A stretch of 64,000 nt of DNA from Algoriphagus terrigena DSM 22685. GTDB taxonomy: Bacteria > Bacteroidota > Bacteroidia > Cytophagales > Cyclobacteriaceae. A program made the position numbers and the translations under genes. Below, one piece after another: positions 17,626-27,800 of this stretch; within the stretch, counting starts at the first letter, position 1; each line of letters begins with the position of its first letter. The stretch covers positions 186,001 through 250,000 of the forward strand of contig NZ_KE386904.1 in NCBI RefSeq assembly GCF_000429445.1. Reading direction: 5' to 3'. The notes below the pieces were generated by a model. The model was not told the origin of the DNA, did not search any database, and worked only from the letters and a program-made list of their open reading frames with translations.

Positions 17626-20067
17626 ATGATTCGAAACTATCTCCGCATAGCGCTGCGCAATTTCAAACGCCAGAAAGGGTTTACCCTGCTCAACGTCATT
17701 GGTCTTGCCGTGGGACTGGCCAGTGCTGCTTTTATCTTTCTGTTTATTATCGATGAGTACGGCTTTGACCGATTCCACCCCGACGCCGACAATATCTATG
17801 TGCTGGGAGCCCAGGGAAAGTATAACGGGATGCAGTCAGCCACGGTGATGGCGCCGGGCGCGTGGGTGCAAGCCCTGAAGGATGAATTTCCGGAAGTCAA
17901 GTCGGCAACGCAAATGCTCTCACCGGGATTTCCGGCTTCATTTCGCAATTCCGAAGTCGATCGGATTGTGCTCTCAGAACAGTTTTTTTGTGTCACACCC
18001 GATTTCAAAGACGTGTTTTATTTTTCGCTGACTCACGGAAATCCGGCTACTGCTTTTCAAGACAACCGAAGTGTCGTGCTGAGTGAAACGGCAGCTGCAC
18101 GGTTGTTTGGCAGCCAGAACCCGGTAGGCGAAACATTGGAGATAAAACATGTTTTCCTGAGTCCTGACAAGTACACGCCCTTGAAGGTAACAGGTGTGAT
18201 GAAGGATTATCCGCAAAATTCCCACATCCGGCCAGACTACCTCTTGAGTATGGATCTATTTGCAGAGCAGCAGAGTTGGCAACAGAACTGGGGTGCCGAC
18301 TATGGGTGGTTCAACTCCTACGTACGGACAACCGATCAGGCGAATGTCACCTCGCTGGTTGATGAATTCGAAAAAATGATTCAAACGCATTTACCGAAAG
18401 AGGTTGATCGTTTCACAGAACCTTTCCTGCTTCCCCTAAAGGATCTCCATTTTGATGAGGAACTCAACATCGATGGAATACCAAGAGCCGATATCAAGTA
18501 TCTGTACATCTTTGCCTGCACAGCGTTGCTGGTTTTGGTAATGGCTGCTATCAATTATACCAATCTGGCAACGGCAAGGGCTGTATGGCGGGCTAAGGAG
18601 ATTGGTCTTCGAAAGGTTATGGGCGGCAGACGTTGGCAACTGATAGGACAATTTTTGGGAGAGTCCCTGTTGACCTCTTTTGCCGCGCTTCTGGTTGGAT
18701 TGCTGTTGGTGGCCTTGCTGTTGCCCATATTCAATTCAATTTCCGACCGTCAGTTCACGTTTAATCATCTGCTGCAAGGTCAATTGATTTTTGTCCTGCT
18801 GGGCACCACCGTACTGGTTGGGTTGCTGGCGGGCAGCTATCCTGCAATCTACCTGTCTGGCTTACGGCCGATTTCTGTACTGAAAAACACCCGGTTTGTA
18901 AGCGGCAGTTCGGGTTTGTTCCGAAAGGGCTTAATCATGTTGCAGTATGCGGTTACGCTCCTGCTCATCGTTGCGACAGGAGTGATGATCCAACAGCTGA
19001 ATTTCATCCGCAGCTCGGCACTTAGCCAGAAAAGTGACCAGATGCTGTCCATTCGCTGGTCCGGTGTCGCTTCGCTGGACAAATACCAGATTCTAAAGAG
19101 TCGCATCCAGGAAGACCCCCAACTGCAGGTGGTAACGATGGCCAATCACCTGCCAATTCAGGACTACTTTGGATCATTGCAACATCATGTCGATTTTCCC
19201 GAACTGGACGAGCAGCCCTATGAATGGTCTGCACTGTTTGGCGATTATGATTTTCCAGAGGCGTTCAACCTCGAGCTAATCGCCGGACGTGGATTTGATC
19301 GTGGTAATCAGGCCGATTCAAATGCTTACTTACTCAATGAAAGTGCTGTAAAAGCATTGAATCTACCGATAGAAAAAGTTTTAGGGTTGTCGCTTCAAAT
19401 CAAGCCCTCCTGGGATGAATCCAATAACAAAAAGAGCGGAGTGGTTATCGGCGTGGTGCGTGACTTTCCCTACCAGTCCTTTCGGCACAGCATTAGCCCT
19501 GCGGTGATCAACGCTCATCCTGACCCGATTGATCAGATTGTTTATGTGAAACTACCAGCGGGCATGTACCAAGAAAAGATTGCCAATCTGGAAAAGATCT
19601 GGAAGCAAGTATTGCCAGAAGACGGCTTTGATCACTGGTTTATGAGTGAGGAATTTGAATCGATGTATGAATCTGAGACCAGGATGGTTAACCTGTCAAA
19701 GACATTTTCACTTTTGTCCATCCTGATAGCCAGTGTAGGTTTATTTGGCTTATCATCATATATGGCGAGGCGGCGTTCTAAGGAGATTGCGGTTCGTAAA
19801 GTAGTAGGGGCCAGAGTGCCGGGGATCTTTTGGCTGATGTTTACCACTTTTCTTAAACTACTGGCTTTTGCATGTCTGGTTGCCGTACCTATCGCTTGGT
19901 TCGCGATGAAAAGTTGGCTTGAGGACTTTACCTATCAAGTAGAGTTGGGTCCGCTCATTTTCTTCTTGGCCATATTGCTGGTGGTGCTGCTGACAGTGGC
20001 TTCCGTCAGCTATGAGACGATACGGGCGGCCATAGCAAACCCTGTGAATGCGCTTAAACAGGAGTAA
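17626..20067 (+). CDS. MacB/FtsX-type ABC transporter permease
   Basis: This 813-residue protein begins MIRNYLRIALRNFKRQKGFT, the hallmark of Bacteroidota FtsX-like permeases, followed by a first membrane helix at 21-41 and a MacB-type periplasmic core. Two FtsX domains follow: the first with INYTNLATARAVWRAKEIG and LRKVMGGRRWQLIGQFLGES, the second after residue 690 with SSYMARRRSKEIAVRKVVGA. The duplicated eight-helix arrangement is typical of this family. No ATP-binding subunit is adjacent, which is common in Bacteroidota. Substrate (peptides, lipids or drugs) is not predictable. Confidence 0.9.
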   Translation: MIRNYLRIALRNFKRQKGFTLLNVIGLAVGLASAAFIFLFIIDEYGFDRFHPDADNIYVLGAQGKYNGMQSATVMAPGAWVQALKDEFPEVKSATQMLSPGFPASFRNSEVDRIVLSEQFFCVTPDFKDVFYFSLTHGNPATAFQDNRSVVLSETAAARLFGSQNPVGETLEIKHVFLSPDKYTPLKVTGVMKDYPQNSHIRPDYLLSMDLFAEQQSWQQNWGADYGWFNSYVRTTDQANVTSLVDEFEKMIQTHLPKEVDRFTEPFLLPLKDLHFDEELNIDGIPRADIKYLYIFACTALLVLVMAAINYTNLATARAVWRAKEIGLRKVMGGRRWQLIGQFLGESLLTSFAALLVGLLLVALLLPIFNSISDRQFTFNHLLQGQLIFVLLGTTVLVGLLAGSYPAIYLSGLRPISVLKNTRFVSGSSGLFRKGLIMLQYAVTLLLIVATGVMIQQLNFIRSSALSQKSDQMLSIRWSGVASLDKYQILKSRIQEDPQLQVVTMANHLPIQDYFGSLQHHVDFPELDEQPYEWSALFGDYDFPEAFNLELIAGRGFDRGNQADSNAYLLNESAVKALNLPIEKVLGLSLQIKPSWDESNNKKSGVVIGVVRDFPYQSFRHSISPAVINAHPDPIDQIVYVKLPAGMYQEKIANLEKIWKQVLPEDGFDHWFMSEEFESMYESETRMVNLSKTFSLLSILIASVGLFGLSSYMARRRSKEIAVRKVVGARVPGIFWLMFTTFLKLLAFACLVAVPIAWFAMKSWLEDFTYQVELGPLIFFLAILLVVLLTVASVSYETIRAAIANPVNALKQE

Positions 20068-20110
20068 GCTAAGCGCCAAGAAAAAACCGAAATTGGAGGC
20101 ACTTAAAGAT

Positions 20111-20262
20111 GCAACTGCAACCGAACACTGCAAACTGAAAATGGTTTCGACTCTCCCGATCCGCCGCGGCGGACCGGGACAGGCTGCTCAACCTGACAAA
20201 CCTAGAACTGCTCACTGAGCTCCGATTGCCTCCTGCGCGGCTGCGAACTACCTACTGAAAAC
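20111..20262. repeat. Heptamer array, word CTGCAAA, split by a CGGGACAGGCT element
   Basis: GCAACTG...CTGCAAACTGAAAA (20111-20142) and CTGCGAA, CTACCTA, CTGAAAA (20241-20261) are 7-bp units starting CT. The phase is exact at the right end and slips by one base at the left. The palindromic element lies between the two parts. The word is close to the reverse complement of the array at 4173. It fills the gap between two convergent genes. Confidence 0.55.
20155..20185. repeat. CGGGACAGGCT palindromic element, copy 7
   Basis: CCCGATCCGCCGCGGCGGAC is followed by CGGGACAGGCT. The centre GTCCGCCGCGG-type text is itself palindromic and is nearly identical to the centre of the copy at 43569. Confidence 0.65.
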
Positions 20263-20268
20263 CGGCTC

Positions 20269-21438
20269 CTACCCCCTCGGCTCTCTCGTTCCTTCAAACA
20301 ATTCATATTTGAGCAGGCGACAGTCGATCGTCCCGTTCCAAAACTCTATCCGACGGCTGGCTTTCAAGCCGACCTTCTTGGCCAGCTCTAGATTTCCTGT
20401 GAATATATAGCCACGGTATCCAGCGCATTTTTGCTTCATAAAGTCCCCCATCCGCTTGTAGGTTACTTCGAGTTCGTCGTTTTCACCCAAGCGCTCTCCA
20501 TATTCAGGATTGAACATGATCACGCCACGGGGCTTTTCCGGGATCTCAGTCTCGGCAAAGTCGCAGGTTTGGAACTCGATCATGTGATCTACGCCTGCGT
20601 ACGCGGCATTTTCCTGCGCAAAAGAGATAGCCTGTAAGGAAATGTCCGAAGCGATGATCTTCACTTCTGTCGCCTCCACGATCTTGCTTTCGAGCTTTTT
20701 CTTTTTTGCCAAAAAGGCCTCCTCGTTATAGCCCAAGATATGCTGGAAGGAATAATGATCGCGGTACAATCCCGGATAGCGCTTGGTCGCCATCAATGCC
20801 GCCTCGATAGCCAAAGTCCCTGATCCGCACATCGGATTGATAAAAGGCACACGTGTATTCCATTCCGTCGCATAGATCGTCGCTGCTGCCAGGGCTTCCA
20901 TCATCGGCGCCTTGCCGGGAATCTTGCGATAGCCGTGCTTGGCCAAGGTCTCGCCGGAGGTGTTGAGGTAGACTGACGCCTGTGTTTCTTTCCAATACAC
21001 CTGAATCACCAGACCGTCAAAGTCTGAACCCGAGTCGGGCCTTCTGCCTTTTTGCTCACGGAAGCGGTCGACGATGGCGTCTTTTACTTTCACATTCACT
21101 ATGAGCGGTGTGGTGATGGATTCGTTTTCGGCGACAGAATTCACCGAAAAGTACCCGTCGACGTCGAGATATTCTTCCCAGGGGATTGCTTTGAACTTCC
21201 GGTAGATGTCCTCTGCATTTTGCAGGTAAAAAGATTTCAGCTCATACAGTACATGGGAGGCTGTGCGCAGGTGCAGGTTGAGGTCCATGCAATCTTCCAT
21301 GCTGGCGCGGAGCTCAAGCCCCGTTCGCATGACCGAGGTCGGCACAAAACCCAGTTCCCTTACTTCCTTTTCCAAGTAACTCACCGAGCGATCCTTGCAG
21401 GTGATGAACACTTTCCCTTTTACGTTAAAATCAAGCAT
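20269..21438 (-). CDS. THUMP-domain class I SAM methyltransferase, RlmL (23S rRNA m2G2445) type
   Basis: I chose the ATG at 21438 (MLDFNVKGKVFITC), giving 389 residues; upstream sequence in frame does not look coding. An N-terminal ferredoxin-like/THUMP region is followed by a Rossmann methyltransferase domain with NPMCGSGTLAIEAAL for SAM binding and MFNPEYGERLG where most family members have NPPYGERL. Family members methylate guanine N2 in 23S rRNA. The Pro-to-Glu change in the catalytic loop is unusual but may be a lineage feature. It is convergent with the FtsX permease gene. Confidence 0.85.
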   Translation of the reverse strand: MLDFNVKGKVFITCKDRSVSYLEKEVRELGFVPTSVMRTGLELRASMEDCMDLNLHLRTASHVLYELKSFYLQNAEDIYRKFKAIPWEEYLDVDGYFSVNSVAENESITTPLIVNVKVKDAIVDRFREQKGRRPDSGSDFDGLVIQVYWKETQASVYLNTSGETLAKHGYRKIPGKAPMMEALAAATIYATEWNTRVPFINPMCGSGTLAIEAALMATKRYPGLYRDHYSFQHILGYNEEAFLAKKKKLESKIVEATEVKIIASDISLQAISFAQENAAYAGVDHMIEFQTCDFAETEIPEKPRGVIMFNPEYGERLGENDELEVTYKRMGDFMKQKCAGYRGYIFTGNLELAKKVGLKASRRIEFWNGTIDCRLLKYELFEGTREPRG

Positions 21439-21618
21439 GCGCAAAAGTAAGCAAGGGCGGTGGGAGTTCGGTTCTTCGAAAGAGATTAAATCCAGCAACG
21501 GGCGACGTTTCGCAGCCTGGTGCATATTGACTCGTTTCCATTTTCCTCTCTGCTTACAGACCTTGCTTCTTACCACTTTTTAGATCTTCAAACCATCTAT
21601 CCCTTTCTTTACGCATCT

Positions 21619-21634
21619 CGCAATCGTTTCCGTA
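21619..21634 (+). promoter_or_regulatory. Putative LacI-family operator, site 1
   Basis: The site CGCAATCGTTTCCGTA lies 74 bp upstream of the DUF1080 gene. It matches three other sites in this window at 12 or more of 16 positions and has the CG-centred, near-palindromic form of LacI-family operators. The adjacent regulator candidate is encoded at 35084. Confidence 0.55.
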
Positions 21635-21708
21635 ACTTGGATTTCCGGCGGGTTGTCCCTGCTGTCATTTATCTGGAATTTTAACACAAATCCATAACCC
21701 AAAAATAA

Positions 21709-23094
21709 ATGAACCATCCCCTCAGAAAGAGTCTCTTCTTTCTCTCAACATTAGCCCTGATCAGCTGCTCCAAACCCGCTGTGGAAGCGGAAGATGGCTG
21801 GAAAAATCTTTTCAACGGTGAAGATCTCACTGGCTGGAAAGCAATCGCCGGCACCGCAACCTTCGAAGTAGTAGACGGCGAAATCGTCGGAACTTCCGTA
21901 GCGGGATCTCCAAATACCTTTTTGGTAACCGAGGAAACCTACGGTGACTTCATCCTGGAACTGGATCTGAAAGTCGAACACACGACCTCCAACTCCGGTG
22001 TAATGGCGCGTGGACAGTTTGACCCAGCCGCCAGAGAAGGCAAAGGGATGGTCTTTGGCTACCAAGTCGAAGCCGATCCATCGGAGAGAGCCTGGTCTGC
22101 GGGCATCTATGACGAAGCCCGAAGAGGCTGGCTGTACCCCCTCGACCTGAATCCTGAGGCAAAATCCGCCTTCAAGCTTGGCGAATACAACCACTACCGC
22201 ATCGAAGCCATCGGCAACGAGATCAAGACTTGGCTCAACGGACAGGAAGTCGCCTATGTGGTAGATGACATGGACAAGACGGGCTTTATCGGCCTGCAGG
22301 TGCACAGTGTACGTGACTCTACCGAGGCCGGCAGAAAGACCTATTTCAAAAACGTGAAGGTTCAAACTGAAAACCTTCAGCCTCAAGCCTTCAGCAAAGA
22401 CATCTATGTCGTAAGTACCGTCGACAACGCCCTGACGGAATACGAAACAGGAAAAGGCTGGAAGCTTCTTTTCAACGGAAAAGATGGCTCGGGCTGGAGA
22501 AGCGCCAAGTCCGACAGCTTCCCGAGCAGCGGTTGGACAGTGAATGACGGAGTGTTGTCCATCGCCAAGACTGACGGCAGCGAGTCTACCAATGCAGGTG
22601 ACATCGTGACGGTCGACAAATATGCTGCGTTCGATCTTTCCTTTGACTTCAAATTGACCGAAGGAGCAAACAGCGGCGTGAAGTACTTTGTGACACTTTC
22701 CGAAGGAAATACAGGTTCGGCTATCGGCCTGGAATATCAGGTGCTGGACGACGAAAATCATCCAGATGCCAAGATGGGTATCGCCGGCAACCGGACGCTT
22801 TCTTCACTTTATGACCTGATCACGTCGAGCAAGCAGCCAAGATTCATGAAGCCAATCGGCGAATGGAACAAGGGACGCGTGGTGGTCTATCCTGACAACC
22901 GTGTGGAGCATTACCTCAACGGCGTAAAAGTGGTCGAGTATGTAAGAGGTTCGCAGGAGTACAGAGACTTGGTCGCCAAGTCTAAATACCAGAAGTGGGA
23001 AAACTTTGGCGAAGCCGCCGAAGGACACATCCTCTTGCAGGATCACGGAGATAATGTGAGCTTTAAAAACATCAAAATCAAATCACTGAAATAA
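21709..23094 (+). CDS. Double DUF1080 (3-keto-disaccharide hydrolase-like) lipoprotein
   Basis: The 461-residue protein has a lipoprotein signal (STLALISCSKP, Cys at 20) and two tandem DUF1080 jelly-roll domains. The first starts at WKNLFNGEDLTGWK (about residue 28) and the second at WKLLFNGKDGSGWR (about 248). DUF1080 proteins include 3-keto-glycoside hydrolases or lyases that act after a sugar has been oxidised at C3. The next gene, 12 bp downstream, is a Gfo/Idh/MocA oxidoreductase that could supply that oxidation step in the periplasm. The fused double domain contrasts with the single-domain paralogue at 52520. Confidence 0.85.
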   Translation: MNHPLRKSLFFLSTLALISCSKPAVEAEDGWKNLFNGEDLTGWKAIAGTATFEVVDGEIVGTSVAGSPNTFLVTEETYGDFILELDLKVEHTTSNSGVMARGQFDPAAREGKGMVFGYQVEADPSERAWSAGIYDEARRGWLYPLDLNPEAKSAFKLGEYNHYRIEAIGNEIKTWLNGQEVAYVVDDMDKTGFIGLQVHSVRDSTEAGRKTYFKNVKVQTENLQPQAFSKDIYVVSTVDNALTEYETGKGWKLLFNGKDGSGWRSAKSDSFPSSGWTVNDGVLSIAKTDGSESTNAGDIVTVDKYAAFDLSFDFKLTEGANSGVKYFVTLSEGNTGSAIGLEYQVLDDENHPDAKMGIAGNRTLSSLYDLITSSKQPRFMKPIGEWNKGRVVVYPDNRVEHYLNGVKVVEYVRGSQEYRDLVAKSKYQKWENFGEAAEGHILLQDHGDNVSFKNIKIKSLK

Positions 23095-23106
23095 CCCAGA
23101 ACGACC

Positions 23107-24456
23107 ATGAGCCAACAGAATCGAAGAGATTTTATTAAGAAAAGTGCCGCTGCGACGCTTGGTATTTCTGCCTTGGGCTCTGTTGGCTTTTCGGCAAAAT
23201 CCTACGCCCGCATCATCGGAGCCAACGAGCGTCTGAATATCGCAATTGCAGGTTTGGGAAGAAGACTCGGAGCGTATTATGAGCCGATCGGGCTGGCCTC
23301 CAGCAATGTCAACCTGCTCTATCTCTGCGATGCGATGCAATCCCAGATGCCAAAAGCAGCTAAAAATTTCGAAAAGCACATCAGCTACGCACCCAAACTG
23401 GAGCAGAACATCATGAAAGTGCTCGAGGACAAAGATGTGGACGTGCTGATCAATGCAACACCGGATCACTGGCATGCGCCGGGCACTTGGCTGGCATTGG
23501 AACGCGGCAAGCACGTGTATGTAGAAAAGCCCTGCTCCCACAATCCCCGCGAGGGCGAATTGCTGATCGCTTTGCAAAAGAAATACAACAAAGTCGTGCA
23601 GATGGGAAATCAGCAGCGCTCAGCTCCCGAAAGCCGCGAGATCATCGCAGCGATTCACAATGGTGCGATTGGCAAAGCCTTCATGGCGAAAGCCTTCTAC
23701 AGCAACAACCGCGGAGAAGTGCCAAAGCCGGTAGCTCAAGCCGCTCCGACGGGACTGGATTGGGATCTGTTTCAAGGACCAGCTCCGCGAAAGCCTTACA
23801 TGCACGATACCTGGGACTACAACTGGCACTGGTACGGTTGGGACTACGGCACTGCCGAGACCGGCAACAACGCCACCCATGAACTCGACGTGGCCCGCTG
23901 GGCACTGCAGGTGGACTATCCAAGCGAGGTAAGCGTGATTGCTGACAAGCGTCACTTCGCTGAGGACGGCTGGACGATGTATGACACGATGGATGCGACC
24001 TTCAAATTCGGCGACAACAAGGTCATCCAGTGGGATGGAAAAAGCCGAAATGCGTACAAAACCTATGGCACGGACCGGGGAACCATCATCTACGGCACCG
24101 ATGGCTCTGTCTATGTGGACCGCGGGGGATACAAGCAGTTTGACCGTAGCGGCAAGTTGGTGAAGGAAAATATGGGCGGCGGCTCTGAAGGCGGCACCCA
24201 GCTTGGAGGCGGCGGAGACATGAGTACGACGCATATTGTCAATTTCTTCAATGCCGTCCGTGGCCTTGAAAAGCAAAACTCCAACATCGAAGAAGGCGCT
24301 GTGTCTACGCTTCTTTGCCACTTGGCAAACATCAGCAGCCGAACAGGAGAATCCCTGATCTGCGACCCAAAAAACGGCCACATTCAAAACTCCGAAAAAG
24401 GAAAAGCACTCTGGACTAGAGAATATGAAAAGGGTTGGGAGCCTCCAAAGATTTGA
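23107..24456 (+). CDS. Gfo/Idh/MocA family oxidoreductase with Tat signal
   Basis: This 449-residue protein opens with RRDFIKKSAAATLGISALGS, a twin-arginine signal, so it is exported folded with its NAD(P) cofactor. The Rossmann domain has IAIAGLGRRLG and the catalytic-loop motif HVYVEKPCSHNP; a C-terminal Gfo/Idh/MocA domain follows. It is co-transcribed with the DUF1080 lipoprotein (12-bp gap). The pair probably forms a periplasmic 3-keto-sugar pathway. A strong terminator follows. Exact sugar substrate is unknown. Confidence 0.9.
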   Translation: MSQQNRRDFIKKSAAATLGISALGSVGFSAKSYARIIGANERLNIAIAGLGRRLGAYYEPIGLASSNVNLLYLCDAMQSQMPKAAKNFEKHISYAPKLEQNIMKVLEDKDVDVLINATPDHWHAPGTWLALERGKHVYVEKPCSHNPREGELLIALQKKYNKVVQMGNQQRSAPESREIIAAIHNGAIGKAFMAKAFYSNNRGEVPKPVAQAAPTGLDWDLFQGPAPRKPYMHDTWDYNWHWYGWDYGTAETGNNATHELDVARWALQVDYPSEVSVIADKRHFAEDGWTMYDTMDATFKFGDNKVIQWDGKSRNAYKTYGTDRGTIIYGTDGSVYVDRGGYKQFDRSGKLVKENMGGGSEGGTQLGGGGDMSTTHIVNFFNAVRGLEKQNSNIEEGAVSTLLCHLANISSRTGESLICDPKNGHIQNSEKGKALWTREYEKGWEPPKI

Positions 24457-24490
24457 TTCGCTAAGTAAAAATTGGTTTTCTTATTTCACC

Positions 24491-24528
24491 AAACACCTGT
24501 CTTCGAATCGAAGGCAGGTGTTTTTTTT
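24491..24528 (+). terminator. Intrinsic terminator after the Gfo gene
   Basis: AACACCTGTCTTC and GAAGGCAGGTGTT form a long stem around GAATC, followed by eight T. Confidence 0.92.
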
Positions 24529-24669
24529 AGCTTCCATACAAACTGTCTCGTTCGTTTTTTAATAACCCCTTAAAAAATCCACGATTTTGTTAACTATTGT
24601 TCAATAGAATCACTGTTTGAAAGTCAAATCAATAAAATACTGAAGTATGGTAACGAAGGACTTTTCGTG

Positions 24670-24685
24670 TGCAATCGATTTCGTA
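24670..24685 (+). promoter_or_regulatory. Putative LacI-family operator, site 2
   Basis: The site TGCAATCGATTTCGTA ends 144 bp before the SusC start codon. It contains the palindromic core ATCGAT and matches the sites at 21619, 29831 and 36199. Confidence 0.55.
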
Positions 24686-24829
24686 AATAGAACCTTTGGG
24701 ATTTTGATCAACATCCACCTTCTATCTACCTTTTATCGAGAAAAATGACAGGTATTTTCCGCTCATCATTTATCAAAGAATAACCTAATAATTTACCTAT
24801 TCTATCTTTTAACAATAACCCATTTTACT

Positions 24830-27800
24830 ATGCGTACAAAGTTTTACACCTACCTCTCGGTGGTGTTGCTCTTGTTGCTTAGCGTAGGCTATACGCAAGC
24901 ACAGGATGCTCCAGTCAGTGGCACCGTTTCAGACGAAACCGGCTCACCCCTACCCGGTGTGACGATTCTCCTGAAAGGAACCACCACAGGAACCACCACA
25001 GATTTAGATGGAAAGTACTCCATCTCAGGTCCAGCCGATGGCGTGCTGGTCTTTTCATTTATCGGATACACTCCCCTCGAGGAGACGATCGGCAATCGCA
25101 GCCGTATTGATGTCAACCTCAATCCTGACCTGGCTGATTTGGAAGAGATTGTTGTAGTCGGATATGGCACCGTGAAAAAGAGCCAGTTGACCGGTGCGAT
25201 CTCCTCAGTGGGAAACAAAGAAATCCAGGAACTCCCCATTACGGATGCTCGCCAAGCCTTGCAGGGAAGAGCTGCCGGTGTGGATGTAACACAAGCCGGT
25301 TCTAAGCCAGGCTCAGCTCCCCAGGTTCGTATCCGTGGACGTCGATCCTTCAACGCCTCCAACGAGCCACTTTATGTAGTGGATGGAATCCCCACAGCGG
25401 GCGGTATCGGCGACATCAACCCAAGCGACATCACTTCCATGGAAGTACTGAAGGACGCATCCTCTACAGCGATCTATGGGTCAAGAGGAGCTAACGGTGT
25501 CGTTCTGATCACCACCAAGCGCGGAAACGTTGGAAAAACAGTTGTTTCTCTGGATGCTTATTACGGAATCAATGACGAGATGGGAAGAATAGACGTCTTT
25601 AACGGTCCTGAGTTTGCAGAATATAAGAGAGAGTCCAGAAGAACTGTCGGAACCTATCCTGCGGGACCTGGGACGGAAGCTGATGATGCCAAGATCTTTG
25701 AACCAGTAGAGATGGAAAGCATAGGACTGGGCCGCAGTACAGATTATGTCGCCGGTCTGATGCAAAAGGGAAGTATCCAAAACTATCAAGTCGGTGTCAG
25801 TGGCGGGAGTGACAAGACCACTTTCTTCGTGTCCGGCAACTACTTCAAGGATGTGGGTATCATTCAGAATCAGGATTTTACCCGGTATACCTTTCGTATC
25901 AACCTGGATCATCAGCTCAACAAAAAGGTCAAGATAGGAACCTCCACTTTGGTCACCTATAGTGAAAGAAACGGTGAAAACTTCAACCCAATCGGTGGCG
26001 CACTTGCAGAAAACCCGCTGGGCAAACCTTACGATGACGAAGGAAATCTAATCTTCCTCCCTACTCAGGATGGATTGAGGACCAACCCTTTTGCAGAAGT
26101 CGTACCGGGCGCTCAGGTTGATGAGACCTTCAGGACCCGCATATTTAACAGCATCTTCTTAAACTGGGAGATCACGAAGGGCTTGACGTACCGACTGGTC
26201 TTGGGACCTGACTTCAACGTGAGAAGGAGTGGCCGATTCACTGGATCTCAGACCAATGCCCGACGCGGTGCCGCCCCAACCGGAAGCGTGGACGAAAGAT
26301 TTGAGTTTAACTACACGATCGAAAACATCCTGACCTACCAAAAGATCTTTGGGCAGGATCATAATTTTAAAGTCGACGTACTCCAGTCTTTCCAAAAAGA
26401 CAAGCGTGAGGAAACAAGCATTAGTGTATTGGGAATTCCCGATCCTTCTCAACTATATCACAGACTCGGAGACGCTTCCCAAATCACGGGCGCAAACACC
26501 AACTTGATAGAATGGTCTTTGCTGTCCTACATGGCGCGTGTGAACTATGGCTACAAAGGGAAATACCTGCTCACCGGAACTATCCGGGCGGACGGCAGTT
26601 CCAAGTTTGGTGAAAATAACAAGTTCGGCTACTTCCCTTCAGTTGCCTTGGCTTGGAATGTCAATCAGGAGAATTTTTTAGCAAACTCCTCTTGGATAGA
26701 CCAACTGAAGTTAAGGGTAAGTTATGGCTCCATCGGTAATCAGGCAATCAACCCGTACCAAACCCAAGCGCTGCTGGGGAGAACCAGCTATGCATGGGAC
26801 AATACTGCGGCATTTGGCTATCGGCCTGTTTCCATCGGCAATCCAGACTTGAGATGGGAAACCTCAACAACCTTCAACACCGGTGTGGACTTCTCTATCT
26901 TCAAAAACCGCATCTTTGGCTCTCTGGAATACTACGTCACCAACACCTCAGACCTGCTTGCTCCTCAGCCTTTGCCTAACTCCACCGGATTTGGTGGTTT
27001 CATTACCAACATCGGCGAGACCCAGAACCGAGGAATAGAGGCAACAATCTCCACACTGAACATCGAGAAAGGCGACTTTGTATGGCAGACGGACTTTATC
27101 TTTACCCGTAACCGAGAAGAGATCCTTTCCCTTCCCAATGGCGACGATATTGGTGCAGGCCGATTCATCGGGCAGCCTTTGTCCGTTTTCTTTGATTACA
27201 AAAAACTCGGCATCTGGCAGACAGAGGAAAAAGATGAAGCGGCTAAATATTCTGACATACCCGGTTATATCAAGATTCAAGACACCAACGAAGACGGGAG
27301 AATCAATGCGGAGGACCGGATAATTCTGGGATCTACAGTCCCAGATTTCTCCTTAGGATTGACGAACCGATTCAATTTCAAATCCTTTGATTTCTCCTTC
27401 TTTATCTTCGGGCGGTTTGGATCGATGATCAACAGCGAGTTCCACACCAATAACAACTATCTCGCCGGACGCTATAACAACCTGGATATCGACTATTGGA
27501 CTCCAACGAATCCAACCAATCTCTATCCGAGACCGAATCAAAACCAGGAGTTTCCGAAGTACAATAATTCCCTGAGATACTATGACGGCACCTTTGTCAA
27601 GGTCCGAAACATCAACTTTGGTTACACCTTTGGCTCCAATGTTCTGGAAAAACTCAAGCTCAGCAGCTTGAGACTCTACACCAGCATCCAAAACCCCTTC
27701 ATCTTTGCTGAGTACCGCAGCGTGCACAAAGGGATCGATCCTGAAGTATTCATGGATACTGAGCAGGGAGTTGACGCGGGTGTGGTCAGTGGTAATATCA

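Larger units (their letters stand above)
24457..24829. other. Leader region of the first SusC gene
   Basis: No gene is supported. It contains the terminator of the upstream operon and one LacI-type operator at 24670. The rest is AT-rich and should contain the promoter of the SusC/SusD operon. Confidence 0.6.

Noticed and set aside
21751..22761. 336-residue open frame antisense to the double-DUF1080 gene
   Set aside because: It is a shadow of a well-supported gene with DUF1080 motifs and has no recognisable protein features.
23620..24387. 255-residue open frame antisense to the first Gfo gene
   Set aside because: It mirrors the codon bias of the real gene on the other strand and shows no family motif.
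24755..24770. TTTCCGCTCAT before the first SusC, with its reverse complement before the second (near 29957)
   Set aside because: A 10- to 11-bp match in AT-rich leaders is possible by chance and no further copies were seen.
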